Part shown: positions 1 through 7,019 of the stretch, piece after piece | How positions within the stretch are numbered: position 1 is the first letter of the stretch | How the letters are laid out: every line of letters begins with the position of its first letter | Source: Actinobacteria bacterium casp-actino8 | GTDB lineage: Bacteria > Actinomycetota > Acidimicrobiia > Acidimicrobiales > Ilumatobacteraceae | Reading direction: 5' to 3' | Assembly (NCBI GenBank): GCA_001510455.1 | Contig: LFFH01000046.1 | Span: forward strand, 1-10,981 | Length of the DNA: 10,981 nucleotides | Position numbers and translations under genes: made by a program | The notes under the pieces: generated by a model | Told to the model about the DNA's origin: nothing | The model's input: the letters and a program-made list of their open reading frames with translations, nothing else | The model's database searches: none

Positions 1-485
1 CGGAGCAACAGACCGAGATCGTCCTGGAGGATGTCGGTCACGTCGGCGGCGAGCGATCGGAACGGCCGTCGTCCGAGATTGGCCACGTTGACGACCATGC
101 GACCACCCGGTTCGAGCACGCGAACGCATTCGGCGAACACGTCACGCAGCATGGCCAGATAGTCGACGTAGTCGGACGGTATGTGGTCGTGTCCGAGTGC
201 TTCCTCGTAGGCCTTCCCGGCGAAATACGGAGGTGAGGTGACGACGAGACCCACCGACGAATCGGGAATCGCGCTCATGTCACGTGAATCACCGACGAAG
301 ATACGGTCGGACACCGACGCCACGAGTGATGGATCGGCGAGGGTGTCGTCGTCGGAAACCTCGGGTGCCCGGAAACGAGCGTAGAACGCGCTCGAGTCGT
401 GCCCCTCTCGACGTGACGCCCCGAACGACGACGTCGCCGTGGTGCGACGCGTGCGCGTCGCGCGATGCGGGGAGTCGTCCGGCAT
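1..485 (-). CDS. Site-specific DNA methyltransferase (N4/N6 type), N-terminal part
   Basis: This gene runs off the left edge; 161 residues are visible from an ATG whose first base is at 485. It should transfer a methyl group from S-adenosylmethionine to the exocyclic amine of adenine or cytosine in DNA. The catalytic TSPPY motif is at residues 83-87, preceded by the strand DRIFVGDSRDM (60-70) and followed by FAGKAYEE and, at 120-134, CVRVLEPGGRMVVNV, an order seen in N6_N4_Mtase proteins where TSPPY precedes the cofactor-binding motif. The FxGxG-type SAM motif would lie in the missing C-terminal part. Residues 1-30 are a basic, low-complexity extension. The start is chosen because TACCCT lies 7 bases before it. 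No restriction endonuclease is visible, so it may be an orphan regulatory or housekeeping methylase. Target sequence cannot be read from the protein. Confidence 0.85.
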   Translation of the reverse strand, partial: MPDDSPHRATRTRRTTATSSFGASRREGHDSSAFYARFRAPEVSDDDTLADPSLVASVSDRIFVGDSRDMSAIPDSSVGLVVTSPPYFAGKAYEEALGHDHIPSDYVDYLAMLRDVFAECVRVLEPGGRMVVNVANLGRRPFRSLAADVTDILQDDLGLLL

Positions 486-492
486 GCACGGC

Positions 493-498
493 AGGGTA
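493..498 (-). promoter_or_regulatory. -10 box for the DNA methyltransferase
   Basis: On the minus strand this reads TACCCT, followed by 7 bases and then the ATG at 485. The spacing puts the transcription start on or next to the A of ATG, so the mRNA would be leaderless. No convincing -35 is seen. Confidence 0.5.
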
Positions 499-510
499 CC
501 GAGGCATGGG

Positions 511-516
511 TAAAGA
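511..516 (+). promoter_or_regulatory. -10 box for plsY
   Basis: TAAAGA (with a T following) lies 7 bases before the GTG at 524. This is the weakest match of the set because the sixth base is A, not T. It is divergent from the methyltransferase -10, with 12 bases between the two boxes. Confidence 0.4.
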
Positions 517-523
517 TGGGACG

Positions 524-1111
524 GTGATCGTCTCGCTCGTGCTGCTTCCCCTCGCCTACCTGCTCGGAACCTTTCCGAGCGCGGTGCTCATCGCGCGGGC
601 ACGCGGCATCGACATCACCACCGCCGGTTCGGGTAATCCCGGCGCGTCGAACGTGAGCCGTCTGCTCGGACGAAAGTTGGGAGTTCTCGTCTTCGTCCTC
701 GACGGTCTGAAAGGCGCGCTGTCGGTACTGGCCGGCTTCCTCGCCTTCGAGTACGCGGGCGCGTTGATGCTCGCCTGCGCCGCTGTCGTCGGACACGTCT
801 TCCCGATCACTCGCCGCTTCAAGGGTGGCAAAGGTGTGGCCACGGCCGGGGGCGCGATGCTCGCGCTCTACCCGCTCGTGAGCGTCGGCCTGCTCGTGTT
901 GTGGCTCGCTGTCGTCAAACTCACCAAGAAGGCATCACTGGCCTCGCTGGCAATCGTGGTGGGTCTGCCCATCGGTCTCGTGATCGTCGGACGGCCCGTC
1001 ACCGAGATCGTCACGACGATCGGTCTCGGCGTGTTCGTGATCTGGCGACATTGGCCCAACCTGAAGAGGTTGTTCCGCGGCGAAGAACTCTCGTCGCGTC
1101 GCAACGCCTGA
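524..1111 (+). CDS. plsY: Glycerol-3-phosphate acyltransferase PlsY
   Basis: A 195-residue integral membrane enzyme that moves an acyl group from acyl-phosphate to glycerol-3-phosphate, giving lysophosphatidic acid, the first step of membrane phospholipid synthesis. All three family motifs are visible: GSGNPGASNV near residues 35-45, GHVFPITRRFKGGKGVAT around 88-107, and RHWPNLKRLFRGEE close to the C terminus. About five hydrophobic segments alternate with these cytosolic loops, and length is normal for the family (about 190-220). The GTG at 524 is preferred over the ATG at 506 because TAAAGA sits 7 bases upstream and the protein then begins directly with the first membrane helix (MIVSLVLLPLAYLLG). 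The in-frame extension upstream to 284 is arginine-rich and crosses the methyltransferase gene, so it is not real. The stop codon abuts that of the convergent dehydrogenase, with no visible terminator. Confidence 0.93.
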   Translation: MIVSLVLLPLAYLLGTFPSAVLIARARGIDITTAGSGNPGASNVSRLLGRKLGVLVFVLDGLKGALSVLAGFLAFEYAGALMLACAAVVGHVFPITRRFKGGKGVATAGGAMLALYPLVSVGLLVLWLAVVKLTKKASLASLAIVVGLPIGLVIVGRPVTEIVTTIGLGVFVIWRHWPNLKRLFRGEELSSRRNA

Positions 1112-1945
1112 TCAGCCGAGCCCCGGATTCTCCTGAGCGGCGGCTCGCTTCATGCGCTCGACCGCTAGCTCACGCATGTCCTCGTGCGTGAGGATCCAAA
1201 AACGCGAATTCACGATGGCATCCATCACCTGATCGGCCACCTCGGTGGCCGGAATGCCACCTTCCACACCGTCGTGAAGCACCTGGTTCATCATGGCGCT
1301 GATCGGATCGACGATGTTCTTCGGTTGTTCGCCCAACCGATCCGTCCAGTGAACGTTGCGCATGAGGTCGGTCTTCACGAATCCCGGACACAGCACACTG
1401 CACGAGACGTTCGTGCCCTTGGCCTGCAACTCGAGATACAAGCCCTCACTGATCGCGACGACGGCATGTTTGGTCGCGTTGTACGGTCCGAAACCGGGCA
1501 TCGCGGTGAGCCCCGCCATCGACGCCGTGTTCACGATGTGTCCCTCGTTCTGGTCGAGCATGATCGGAAGGAACGAACGAATACCGTGCACCACTCCGTA
1601 GAGATTGATGTTGACGACCCATTCCCAGACGCTCATCGGGCCGGTCCATTGATCGCCCACTCCGGCGACTCCGGCGTTGTTGCACAGCACGTGAGCGGCG
1701 CCGTATTTCTCGAGGGTTCGACGGGCCAGCTCCTCCATGCTCTCGCCGAGCGAGACGTCGGCCACCACCGGCAGCACGTCGGCTCCACCCTCGGCGAGTT
1801 CGGCCTCGGCCGCTCGCAGACGCACCTCGTCCATGTCGGCCAACACGACTTTCATCCCGGCGGCCACGAAGCGGTCAGTGAGCGCCCGTCCGATTCCGCT
1901 GGCGGCACCCGTGACCACGGCGACTTTCCCGTTCAGACCTCGCAT
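1112..1945 (-). CDS. Classical SDR-family NAD(P)-dependent oxidoreductase
   Basis: A 277-residue short-chain dehydrogenase/reductase. Visible are the nucleotide-binding TGAASGIG (from T12), an acidic residue ending strand beta-2 (D37 in LADMDE, which favours NAD(H) over NADP(H)), NNAG at 89-92, catalytic N114, S142 (NTASMAG), Y155 and K159 (YNATK), and PG near 190. Substrate is unknown; a hydroxyl/carbonyl oxidoreduction is expected. The tail after residue 195 contains a longer helical insert (NIVDPISAMMNQVLHDGVEGG) seen in SDRs that act on bulky substrates. It lacks the insertion between beta-2 and alpha-3 typical of mycofactocin-coupled SDRs, so it probably uses free NAD. The ATG at 1945 is supported by TAGGGT 8 bases upstream; the open frame continues upstream to 2068 but would overlap the divergent gene. 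The shared 37-bp promoter region with the FadH/OYE-type gene suggests joint control. Confidence 0.9.
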   Translation of the reverse strand: MRGLNGKVAVVTGAASGIGRALTDRFVAAGMKVVLADMDEVRLRAAEAELAEGGADVLPVVADVSLGESMEELARRTLEKYGAAHVLCNNAGVAGVGDQWTGPMSVWEWVVNINLYGVVHGIRSFLPIMLDQNEGHIVNTASMAGLTAMPGFGPYNATKHAVVAISEGLYLELQAKGTNVSCSVLCPGFVKTDLMRNVHWTDRLGEQPKNIVDPISAMMNQVLHDGVEGGIPATEVADQVMDAIVNSRFWILTHEDMRELAVERMKRAAAQENPGLG

Positions 1946-1953
1946 AGCCGCAC

Positions 1954-1959
1954 ACCCTA
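1954..1959 (-). promoter_or_regulatory. -10 box for the SDR gene
   Basis: The minus strand reads TAGGGT, then 8 bases, then the ATG at 1945. A leaderless transcript is implied. No -35 is recognisable; the upstream sequence overlaps the start of the divergent oxidoreductase gene. Confidence 0.5.
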
Positions 1960-1968
1960 GGCGCGCCG

Positions 1969-1974
1969 TAAGGT
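1969..1974 (+). promoter_or_regulatory. -10 box for the FadH/OYE-type gene
   Basis: TAAGGT lies 8 bases before the GTG at 1983. It is 9 bases from the divergent -10 of the SDR gene, so two RNA polymerases could hardly occupy both promoters at once. Confidence 0.5.
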
Positions 1975-1982
1975 CTGTGTTC

Positions 1983-3965
1983 GTGGCCCACAAGTACCTC
2001 TGGACTCCGTTGCAACTGGGTCCGGTGACCACCCGTAACCGCATCGTCTTCTCGGCGCACCTCACCAACTACGCCCGCGACGGCCGACCCACCGAGCAGC
2101 ACGCGGCCTACTACGCCGCCCGGGCCGCCGGTGGTGCGGGCCTCATCATCACCGAGGAACACTCCACTCACCCGACCGACTGGCCCTACGAGAAGTTGAT
2201 CCACGGCTTCCATCGCGACGTGATTCCCGGTTACCGGCGCATCACCGACGCCGTGCACCGACATCGCGTACCGATCTTCGCCCAGATCAATCACAACGGC
2301 GGTCAGGCCAGTTCGATGTTCAGTCGCCTTCCGGTCTGGGCGCCGTCGCCGGTTGCCGATCCTTTGTTCCGCGAAGTTCCGAAAGCGGTGACCCTCGCCG
2401 AGATCGATGAAATCGTCGCCGGATACGCGCTGGTGGCCGAACACTGTGCCGAAGGTGGGTTCGACGGCATCGAACTGCAGTGCAGTCATTCGTCGATCGT
2501 GCGCGGATTCCTCTCCCCGGCCACCAACAAGCGCACCGACGAGTACGGAGGCTCGCTCGAGAACCGAGCTCGGCTCCTCGTGCAGATCGTCGAAGCCGTT
2601 CGACGAGTGATCGGCAATCGACTGGCGCTCGGTGTGCGCCTCTGCGGTGACGAACTCATCGAGAACGGCACCACCATCGACGAGGCGGTGCGGGTCGCCG
2701 AGATCGTGGAAGCCACCGGACACGTCGACTACATCAACACCTCGATCGGTGTCGCCACGGCGAGCCTCTTCATGATCGAAGCGAGTATGCACATTCCGCC
2801 CGGCTACGCGATGTTCATTCCGAGTGCCATTCGCAAGGCCGTCGATCTCCCCGTGGTGGGCGTGGGTCGTTTCAAGGATCCGTTGCAGGCCGAGCGTGCT
2901 CTCGCCGAAGGACACTGCGATCTGGTCGGTGTGGTGCGCGGGCAAATCGCCGATCCCGATTTCGCCGTGAAGGCACGCGCCGGTTCCACCGACGAAATAC
3001 GTCTCTGCTTGTCGTGCAATCAGGAATGCGTCGGTCGAATGGGACTCAATCGCTGGCTCGGTTGTATCGAGAATCCTCGCACCGGCCGCGAGCACGAGTG
3101 GGCCACCACCCAACACGTCTCCATCTCACCGACTCCGAAGAACGTCATGGTGGTCGGAGCCGGACCGGCCGGTCTGCAGGCCGCCATCGCTGCAGCTCGT
3201 AACGGACACCGTGTCACGGTGTACGAGAAGGAATCGGTGGCCGGAGGCCAAGTGCGTTGGGCGGCGAGTGTTCCCAACCGAGCCGAGTTCGGCGACATGA
3301 TCCGCAACCAACTGAACGAATGCAAACGACTCGGTGTCGAGTTGGTCTACGACACCGGTGTGTGGCCCGGACTGGTCGACGAGAAGCGACCCGATCACGT
3401 GATCGTGGCCACCGGAGCCGAACCGGCCCGCCCGTGGTGGGTCGCCGACCCCGACACCGACGAGTCGGCGCGCCGAGTCGTCGACGTGCGCGCCGTTCTC
3501 GACGGCACTGCACCACTCGGTGGTCCGCAATCGGGTGAATCGGTCGTCGTCATCGACGAGATCGGATTCCACCACGCCACATCGGTCGCCGAGTTACTCG
3601 CCGATCGCGGTTGCACCGTCGAGATCACCACACCCGGAATGGTCGTCGGTCAGGATCTCGGCATCACACTCGACATGGAGAACTGGTGGATACGCGCCGG
3701 TGCCAAGGGAATCGTCCAGTCCACCGATCTCGTTCCGATGGGTTTCGCGAACGGTGAGCTCACGCTGTTGCATCACCCGACCGGCGCCAACCAATCACGT
3801 CGACCCGACTGGGTGGTGCTCGCAGTGCCACCTCATCCGGTCGAGTGGTTGTTCGACCAGTTGAAGGAAGCCGGAACGAGTGTCGAACGCGTCGGCGATT
3901 GTGTCGCACCGCGTCGTGCTCACGCGGCCGTCGTCGACGGTGAGCGGGCCGGTTCCACCGTCTGA
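1983..3965 (+). CDS. FadH/Old Yellow Enzyme-family flavin/iron-sulfur oxidoreductase, mycofactocin-associated type
   Basis: A 660-residue NADH:flavin oxidoreductase built like 2,4-dienoyl-CoA reductase and trimethylamine dehydrogenase. Residues 5-335 form the FMN-binding TIM barrel (TPLQLGPVTTRNRIVFSAH at the start, FLSPATNKRTDEYGGS at 176-191, VVGVGRF near 291-297). A [4Fe-4S] site follows as CX2CX3CX11C (C342, C345, C349, C361). From residue 387 a Rossmann fold with GAGPAG (392-397) binds FAD or NAD. Family knowledge says electrons pass between the nucleotide domain, the cluster and FMN. The usual HGAHGY substrate-site motif is replaced by Q166-C-S-H169-S-S, so the substrate probably differs from dienoyl-CoA; this variant is what I recall from the mycofactocin FadH/OYE families. 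The GTG at 1983 is supported by TAAGGT 8 bases before it and by the conserved start KYLWTPLQLG. Upstream codons back to 1737 overlap the SDR and are not used. A mycofactocin gene operon lies 0.8 kb downstream. Confidence 0.85.
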   Translation: MAHKYLWTPLQLGPVTTRNRIVFSAHLTNYARDGRPTEQHAAYYAARAAGGAGLIITEEHSTHPTDWPYEKLIHGFHRDVIPGYRRITDAVHRHRVPIFAQINHNGGQASSMFSRLPVWAPSPVADPLFREVPKAVTLAEIDEIVAGYALVAEHCAEGGFDGIELQCSHSSIVRGFLSPATNKRTDEYGGSLENRARLLVQIVEAVRRVIGNRLALGVRLCGDELIENGTTIDEAVRVAEIVEATGHVDYINTSIGVATASLFMIEASMHIPPGYAMFIPSAIRKAVDLPVVGVGRFKDPLQAERALAEGHCDLVGVVRGQIADPDFAVKARAGSTDEIRLCLSCNQECVGRMGLNRWLGCIENPRTGREHEWATTQHVSISPTPKNVMVVGAGPAGLQAAIAAARNGHRVTVYEKESVAGGQVRWAASVPNRAEFGDMIRNQLNECKRLGVELVYDTGVWPGLVDEKRPDHVIVATGAEPARPWWVADPDTDESARRVVDVRAVLDGTAPLGGPQSGESVVVIDEIGFHHATSVAELLADRGCTVEITTPGMVVGQDLGITLDMENWWIRAGAKGIVQSTDLVPMGFANGELTLLHHPTGANQSRRPDWVVLAVPPHPVEWLFDQLKEAGTSVERVGDCVAPRRAHAAVVDGERAGSTV

Positions 3966-4008
3966 CCGACGCCGGTCCGATCGACTCCGACGCGAACCAT
4001 CACTGCAC

Positions 4009-4014
4009 TAGAGT
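4009..4014 (+). promoter_or_regulatory. -10 box for the DedA-family gene
   Basis: TAGAGT lies 6 bases before the GTG at 4021, within the 55-bp gap after the FadH/OYE-type gene. A leaderless start is implied. No clear -35. Confidence 0.5.
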
Positions 4015-4020
4015 TCGTTC

Positions 4021-4674
4021 GTGCTGGCGGCCTGGGGACCCATCGACGATCTCACCGGTTGGCTGAAGGACATCTCGGGTAACTGGTGGTTCCTCGCTCT
4101 CGTCCTCGTGATCGCGTTGCTCGACTCGGTGCTCCCGGTCGTGCCGAGTGAGACCACCGTGATCATCGGAGGTGTGGCGGCCAGCGCCGCTGGTGACGGT
4201 CCGTATCCGGTGATCCTCGTGATCGTGGCCGGCGCGATCGGCGCCTTCCTCGGCGACAACTTGTCGTACGCGATCGGATTCAGCTTCAGCGACAACGTGC
4301 AGAGGCGAGCCGAGAAGAAACCGGCCACGGCCCGTCGACTCGAGTGGGCCGCCGATCAGATCGAAGAACGCGGTGGACTGCTCCTCATCACGGCCCGTTT
4401 CATCCCCGGTGGTCGCACCGCGCTCACCTTGTCGAGCGGGCTCACCCGTCAACCTCGCCGATGGTTCGCCGGCTGGGTGGCTGTCGCGGCGTGCATCTGG
4501 GCCACCTACGCCGCCGTTCTCGGATTCGCCTTCGGCGAACGTTTCGAAGACGACCACACACTCGCCTTCGTCCTCGCTTTCGTGGCGGCGCTGTCGATCA
4601 CCCTTCTCATCGAGGTGGTTCGCTGGTATCGCAAGCGGCGACGCAAGGTGGCCGCCGAACGAACCGCTGTCTGA
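4021..4674 (+). CDS. DedA/VTT-family integral membrane protein
   Basis: A 217-residue membrane protein of the DedA (SNARE-associated, VTT) family. Members are thought to move or flip membrane lipids such as undecaprenyl phosphate or phosphatidylethanolamine, but the activity of this one cannot be told from sequence. Family marks: a hydrophobic first segment at about 22-34 ending in an acidic residue (D35), the re-entrant loop with VLPVVPSE (E44), GAFLGDNLSYAIG (D79) and the ARFIPGGRT loop (R126, R132), then two further hydrophobic helices (about 145-170 and 180-200) and a basic, cytosolic tail (RWYRKRRRK). The start GTG follows TAGAGT by 6 bases. It lies between the oxidoreductase gene and the ETF operon on the same strand but has its own promoter-like box on each side, so a functional tie to mycofactocin is not shown. 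Confidence 0.88.
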   Translation: MLAAWGPIDDLTGWLKDISGNWWFLALVLVIALLDSVLPVVPSETTVIIGGVAASAAGDGPYPVILVIVAGAIGAFLGDNLSYAIGFSFSDNVQRRAEKKPATARRLEWAADQIEERGGLLLITARFIPGGRTALTLSSGLTRQPRRWFAGWVAVAACIWATYAAVLGFAFGERFEDDHTLAFVLAFVAALSITLLIEVVRWYRKRRRKVAAERTAV

Positions 4675-4696
4675 TCGGTCGCCGGACTCTCGAGCA

Positions 4697-4712
4697 GCCG
4701 GTTCCGACCGGC
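4697..4712 (+). terminator. Possible hairpin terminator after the DedA-family gene
   Basis: A perfect 6-bp stem, GCCGGT/ACCGGC with a TCCG loop, sits 22 bases after the stop of the DedA-family gene and before the ETF operon promoter. There is no T-run after it, so it is at best a U-less terminator; chance is a real alternative in GC-rich DNA. Confidence 0.25.
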
Positions 4713-4733
4713 CCTAGTCGGGGAAGACTGACC

Positions 4734-4739
4734 TAACCT
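4734..4739 (+). promoter_or_regulatory. -10 box for the ETF-mycofactocin operon
   Basis: TAACCT lies 7 bases before the ATG at 4747 and 4 bases before the in-frame GTG at 4744. The usual 6-8 base spacing favours a leaderless start at the ATG. This is the only promoter-like box seen for the six-gene operon. Confidence 0.5.
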
Positions 4740-4746
4740 GACGGTG

Positions 4747-5706
4747 ATGAACTCGCGGGCCACGAGCACCCAGGCCGGCCTGATCGCCGTGATCCCGGTT
4801 CGCGACGGTGTCGTGCCCGCTGGAGGTCTCGAGGCCGTGGCCGAAGCGGCCGGACATGCCGTGCTGGTGGGCACCGACCTCGACGCCGCCCTCGACGCCA
4901 CGATGGGGGTCGGCCGGCGCCTGATCCTCGCCCCGACCGAGTCGTGTTCTCCGCGCACCCTCGCCGACGCCGCTGCCACCGCCGTCGTCGCTCACGCCGC
5001 TGATTCGGCCGTCGTCGTTCCGGCCTCACCCGACGGACGCGACATGGCTCCGCTCCTCGCGCGCCGTCTCGGTCGTCTTCTCGTCGCCGGTGCGACCGAG
5101 ATCGACACTCATCGCGTTCGCGCCGCTCGTCACGGTGGACTTTCGATCGCCGAGTTCGAAGTTCACGAACCGTTCGTGGCCACTCTGCAACCCGGGGTGC
5201 GCGGTGTCGAGGTGCTCGAATCATCACCAGCCGACATCGTGCGCCTCGCCGTCACGGCCGACACGAGTTCGTGCGTCACCACTGTCGAGGTGCAACCACC
5301 CGACGTCTCCACCATGGATCTCGCCGAGGCCCCTCGCATCGTGGGTGGTGGAGCCGGCCTCGACGGTGAGTCGCGTTTCGCACTGCTCGCCGAGGTGTCA
5401 GCGGCTCTCGACGCGTCGATGGGCGTCACTCGTGTGATCACCGACCGCGGTTGGGTCTCGCACGAGCGACAGATCGGAACCACCGGAGTGGTCGTCGATC
5501 CGCGTCTGTACATCTCGTTCGGAATCAGTGGAGCCGTCCAACACACGAGTGGACTCGGGCAACCCGATCACATCGTGAGCGTGAACACCGACGCCCACTG
5601 CCCGATGATGCAGATGTCCGATCTCGCAGTGGTCGCCGACGCCAACGCCGTTCTCGATGCGCTCGCCGTCCGTTTGGCGGAACGTACCGAGCGAGGTGTG
5701 GCATGA
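4747..5706 (+). CDS. etfA: Electron transfer flavoprotein alpha subunit (FixB-like), mycofactocin-associated
   Basis: A 319-residue ETF alpha subunit, which with the beta subunit (7332-8117) forms a soluble FAD heterodimer carrying electrons from dehydrogenases to a quinone oxidoreductase. The C-terminal FAD domain is well kept: R229 in GVTRVITDRGW, RQIGTTGVVVDPRLY (241-255), GISGAVQH (259-266), VSVNTDAHCPMMQMSD (277-292) and VVADANAVLDAL. The N-terminal domain (1-190) is divergent from housekeeping ETF alpha, with a weakly matching GLIAVIPVRDGVV start. ATG at 4747 is chosen over GTG at 4744 from the -10 spacing; the two differ by one residue. Its stop overlaps the ATG of the next gene by 3 bases. 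Placing alpha and beta apart, around fixC and fixX, is unusual for etf pairs. The link to mftE and mftF in one operon argues for a dedicated role with mycofactocin-dependent enzymes. Confidence 0.9.
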   Translation: MNSRATSTQAGLIAVIPVRDGVVPAGGLEAVAEAAGHAVLVGTDLDAALDATMGVGRRLILAPTESCSPRTLADAAATAVVAHAADSAVVVPASPDGRDMAPLLARRLGRLLVAGATEIDTHRVRAARHGGLSIAEFEVHEPFVATLQPGVRGVEVLESSPADIVRLAVTADTSSCVTTVEVQPPDVSTMDLAEAPRIVGGGAGLDGESRFALLAEVSAALDASMGVTRVITDRGWVSHERQIGTTGVVVDPRLYISFGISGAVQHTSGLGQPDHIVSVNTDAHCPMMQMSDLAVVADANAVLDALAVRLAERTERGVA

Positions 5707-7019
5707 GTTCGGGGCGTGATCACGACGCCGACGTGATCGTGGTGGGCGCCGGCCCGGCCGGCTCGTGCGCCGCACTGCAACTCGCTCGGTCCGGTCGGCA
5801 GGTCATCCTCGTCGAACGTGGTCCGTTCCCCGGCGCCAAGAACATGTACGGCGGCGTGGTGTATCCGCGCATTCTCGACGAACTCGTTCCGTCGTGGTGG
5901 GAGACCGCGCCCGTGCAGCGTTGGGTCGTTCGACGGTCGACGATGATCCTCTCCGAGACCGGAGCCCTCACCGTCGACTATCGCAATCCGGCCTGGGGGG
6001 CGCCTCCGTACAACGGGGCCACCGCCTACCGACCCGACTTCGACAACTGGTTGGCCCAGCGGGCCGTCGACGCCGGTGCCGTCCTCGTCACGTCGACCAC
6101 CGTCACCGGACTCCTGCGCGATGCGGGCGGACGCGTGAACGGCGTGCGCACCGATCGACCCGACGGTGATCTCACCGCTCCGATCGTCATCGCGTGCGAC
6201 GGCGTCAACAGTTTTCTCGCCAAGGAAGCCGGCCTCTACCCGCACACCGACCCGGCGAACTTCACGTTGGGTGTGAAAGAGACCCTGGCTCTGCCCAAGC
6301 ACGTGATCGACGAACGATTCAACGTCCGTGACGACCAAGGTGTCGACATCGAGATCCTCGGTGGAACCTCGGGAGTCAACGGTGGCGGTTTCGTCTACAC
6401 CAACCTCGACACCGTGTCGCTCGGCGCAGTTCTGAAACTGCCCAAACTGGCCGCTCAATCGAAGCGACCCGAGGAGATCATCGCGGGCCTGAAGAGTCAT
6501 CCGGCCATCGCACCGCTCGTGGAAGGGGCCGAGGTGAAGGAGTACTCGGCCCATGTCATTCCCGAGGCCGGCTTGTCGATGATGCCCACGATGGTGGCCG
6601 ACGGCTTGTTGGTGGCCGGTGACGCCGCCGCACTGTGTCTGGCCGCCGGCATCTGGCTCGAGGGTGTCAACTTCGCCATGGCGAGTGGCATGTACGCCGC
6701 TGAAGCCGCCCACGACGCACTCACGCGCAACGACGTGACGGCGCGCGGTCTCGGCTCGTACACCGATCGTCTGAACGCCACCTTCGTTCTGCGCGATCAC
6801 AAGAAACTCCGCAAGATTCCTGGTCTGGTGTTGTCCGACCGCGTGCAACAGAAGTATCCGAGTTTCGTCACCGGGGTGGTCGATCGCGTGTTCCGCGTCG
6901 ACAACCCCTCCCCCAAGCCCGGGCTGCGTCGTATCGTTCGAGAAGAACGCAAGAAGGCCGGCATCGGACTCCTCGATCTTCTGAAGGACGGCTGGACCGG
7001 CATGAGAGGATTCGGCTGA
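5703..7019 (+). CDS. fixC: FixC-like ETF:quinone oxidoreductase flavoprotein
   Basis: A 438-residue FAD protein of the FixC/ETF-QO family, which takes electrons from reduced ETF and passes them to the membrane quinone pool, with FixX as the iron-sulfur partner. DADVIVVGAGPAGSCAA (8-24) is the dinucleotide fold with GAGPAG; VERGPFPGAKNMYGG follows beta-2 and matches FixC. Further marks are CDGVNSFLAKEAGL, the FAD phosphate-binding segment DGLLVAGDAAALCLAAG near residue 300, WLEGVNFAMASGMYAAEA, and DHKKLRKIPG. Length is normal for FixC (about 430) and shorter than mitochondrial ETF-QO, because the ferredoxin domain is a separate gene. There is no transmembrane helix; it should be a peripheral membrane protein. 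ATGA overlap joins it to etfA, and a GAGG-containing ribosome-binding sequence lies just before the start. Frame continues upstream to 5451 but crosses etfA and is not used. Confidence 0.92.
   Translation: MSSGRDHDADVIVVGAGPAGSCAALQLARSGRQVILVERGPFPGAKNMYGGVVYPRILDELVPSWWETAPVQRWVVRRSTMILSETGALTVDYRNPAWGAPPYNGATAYRPDFDNWLAQRAVDAGAVLVTSTTVTGLLRDAGGRVNGVRTDRPDGDLTAPIVIACDGVNSFLAKEAGLYPHTDPANFTLGVKETLALPKHVIDERFNVRDDQGVDIEILGGTSGVNGGGFVYTNLDTVSLGAVLKLPKLAAQSKRPEEIIAGLKSHPAIAPLVEGAEVKEYSAHVIPEAGLSMMPTMVADGLLVAGDAAALCLAAGIWLEGVNFAMASGMYAAEAAHDALTRNDVTARGLGSYTDRLNATFVLRDHKKLRKIPGLVLSDRVQQKYPSFVTGVVDRVFRVDNPSPKPGLRRIVREERKKAGIGLLDLLKDGWTGMRGFG

Noticed and set aside
284..523. Upstream extension of plsY from an ATG at 284
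   Set aside because: It is arginine-rich with no family similarity, lies over the methyltransferase gene on the other strand, and the promoter-like box at 511-516 would fall inside it.
1112..1945. SDR as a mycofactocin-coupled dehydrogenase
   Set aside because: The stretch after beta-2 is short and ordinary (LADMDEVRLRAAEAEL), without the insertion that marks mycofactocin-coupled SDRs.
1737..1982. Upstream extension of the FadH/OYE-type gene
   Set aside because: It overlaps the well-supported SDR gene and is Ser/Ala/Arg low complexity. The conserved barrel start begins right after the GTG at 1983.
1875..3116. 413-codon minus-strand open frame
   Set aside because: It is antisense to a gene with clear cofactor motifs, has a His/Gly/Asp/Arg-rich composition typical of shadow frames in GC-rich DNA, and shows no family motif.
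3964..3977. Hairpin GACCG-ACGC-CGGTC at the end of the FadH/OYE-type gene
   Set aside because: The stem is only 5 bp, overlaps the stop codon and has no T-run; such stems are common by chance at this GC content.
5568..6848. 426-codon minus-strand open frame
   Set aside because: It is a shadow of fixC and etfA; no recognisable motif and shadow-type composition.
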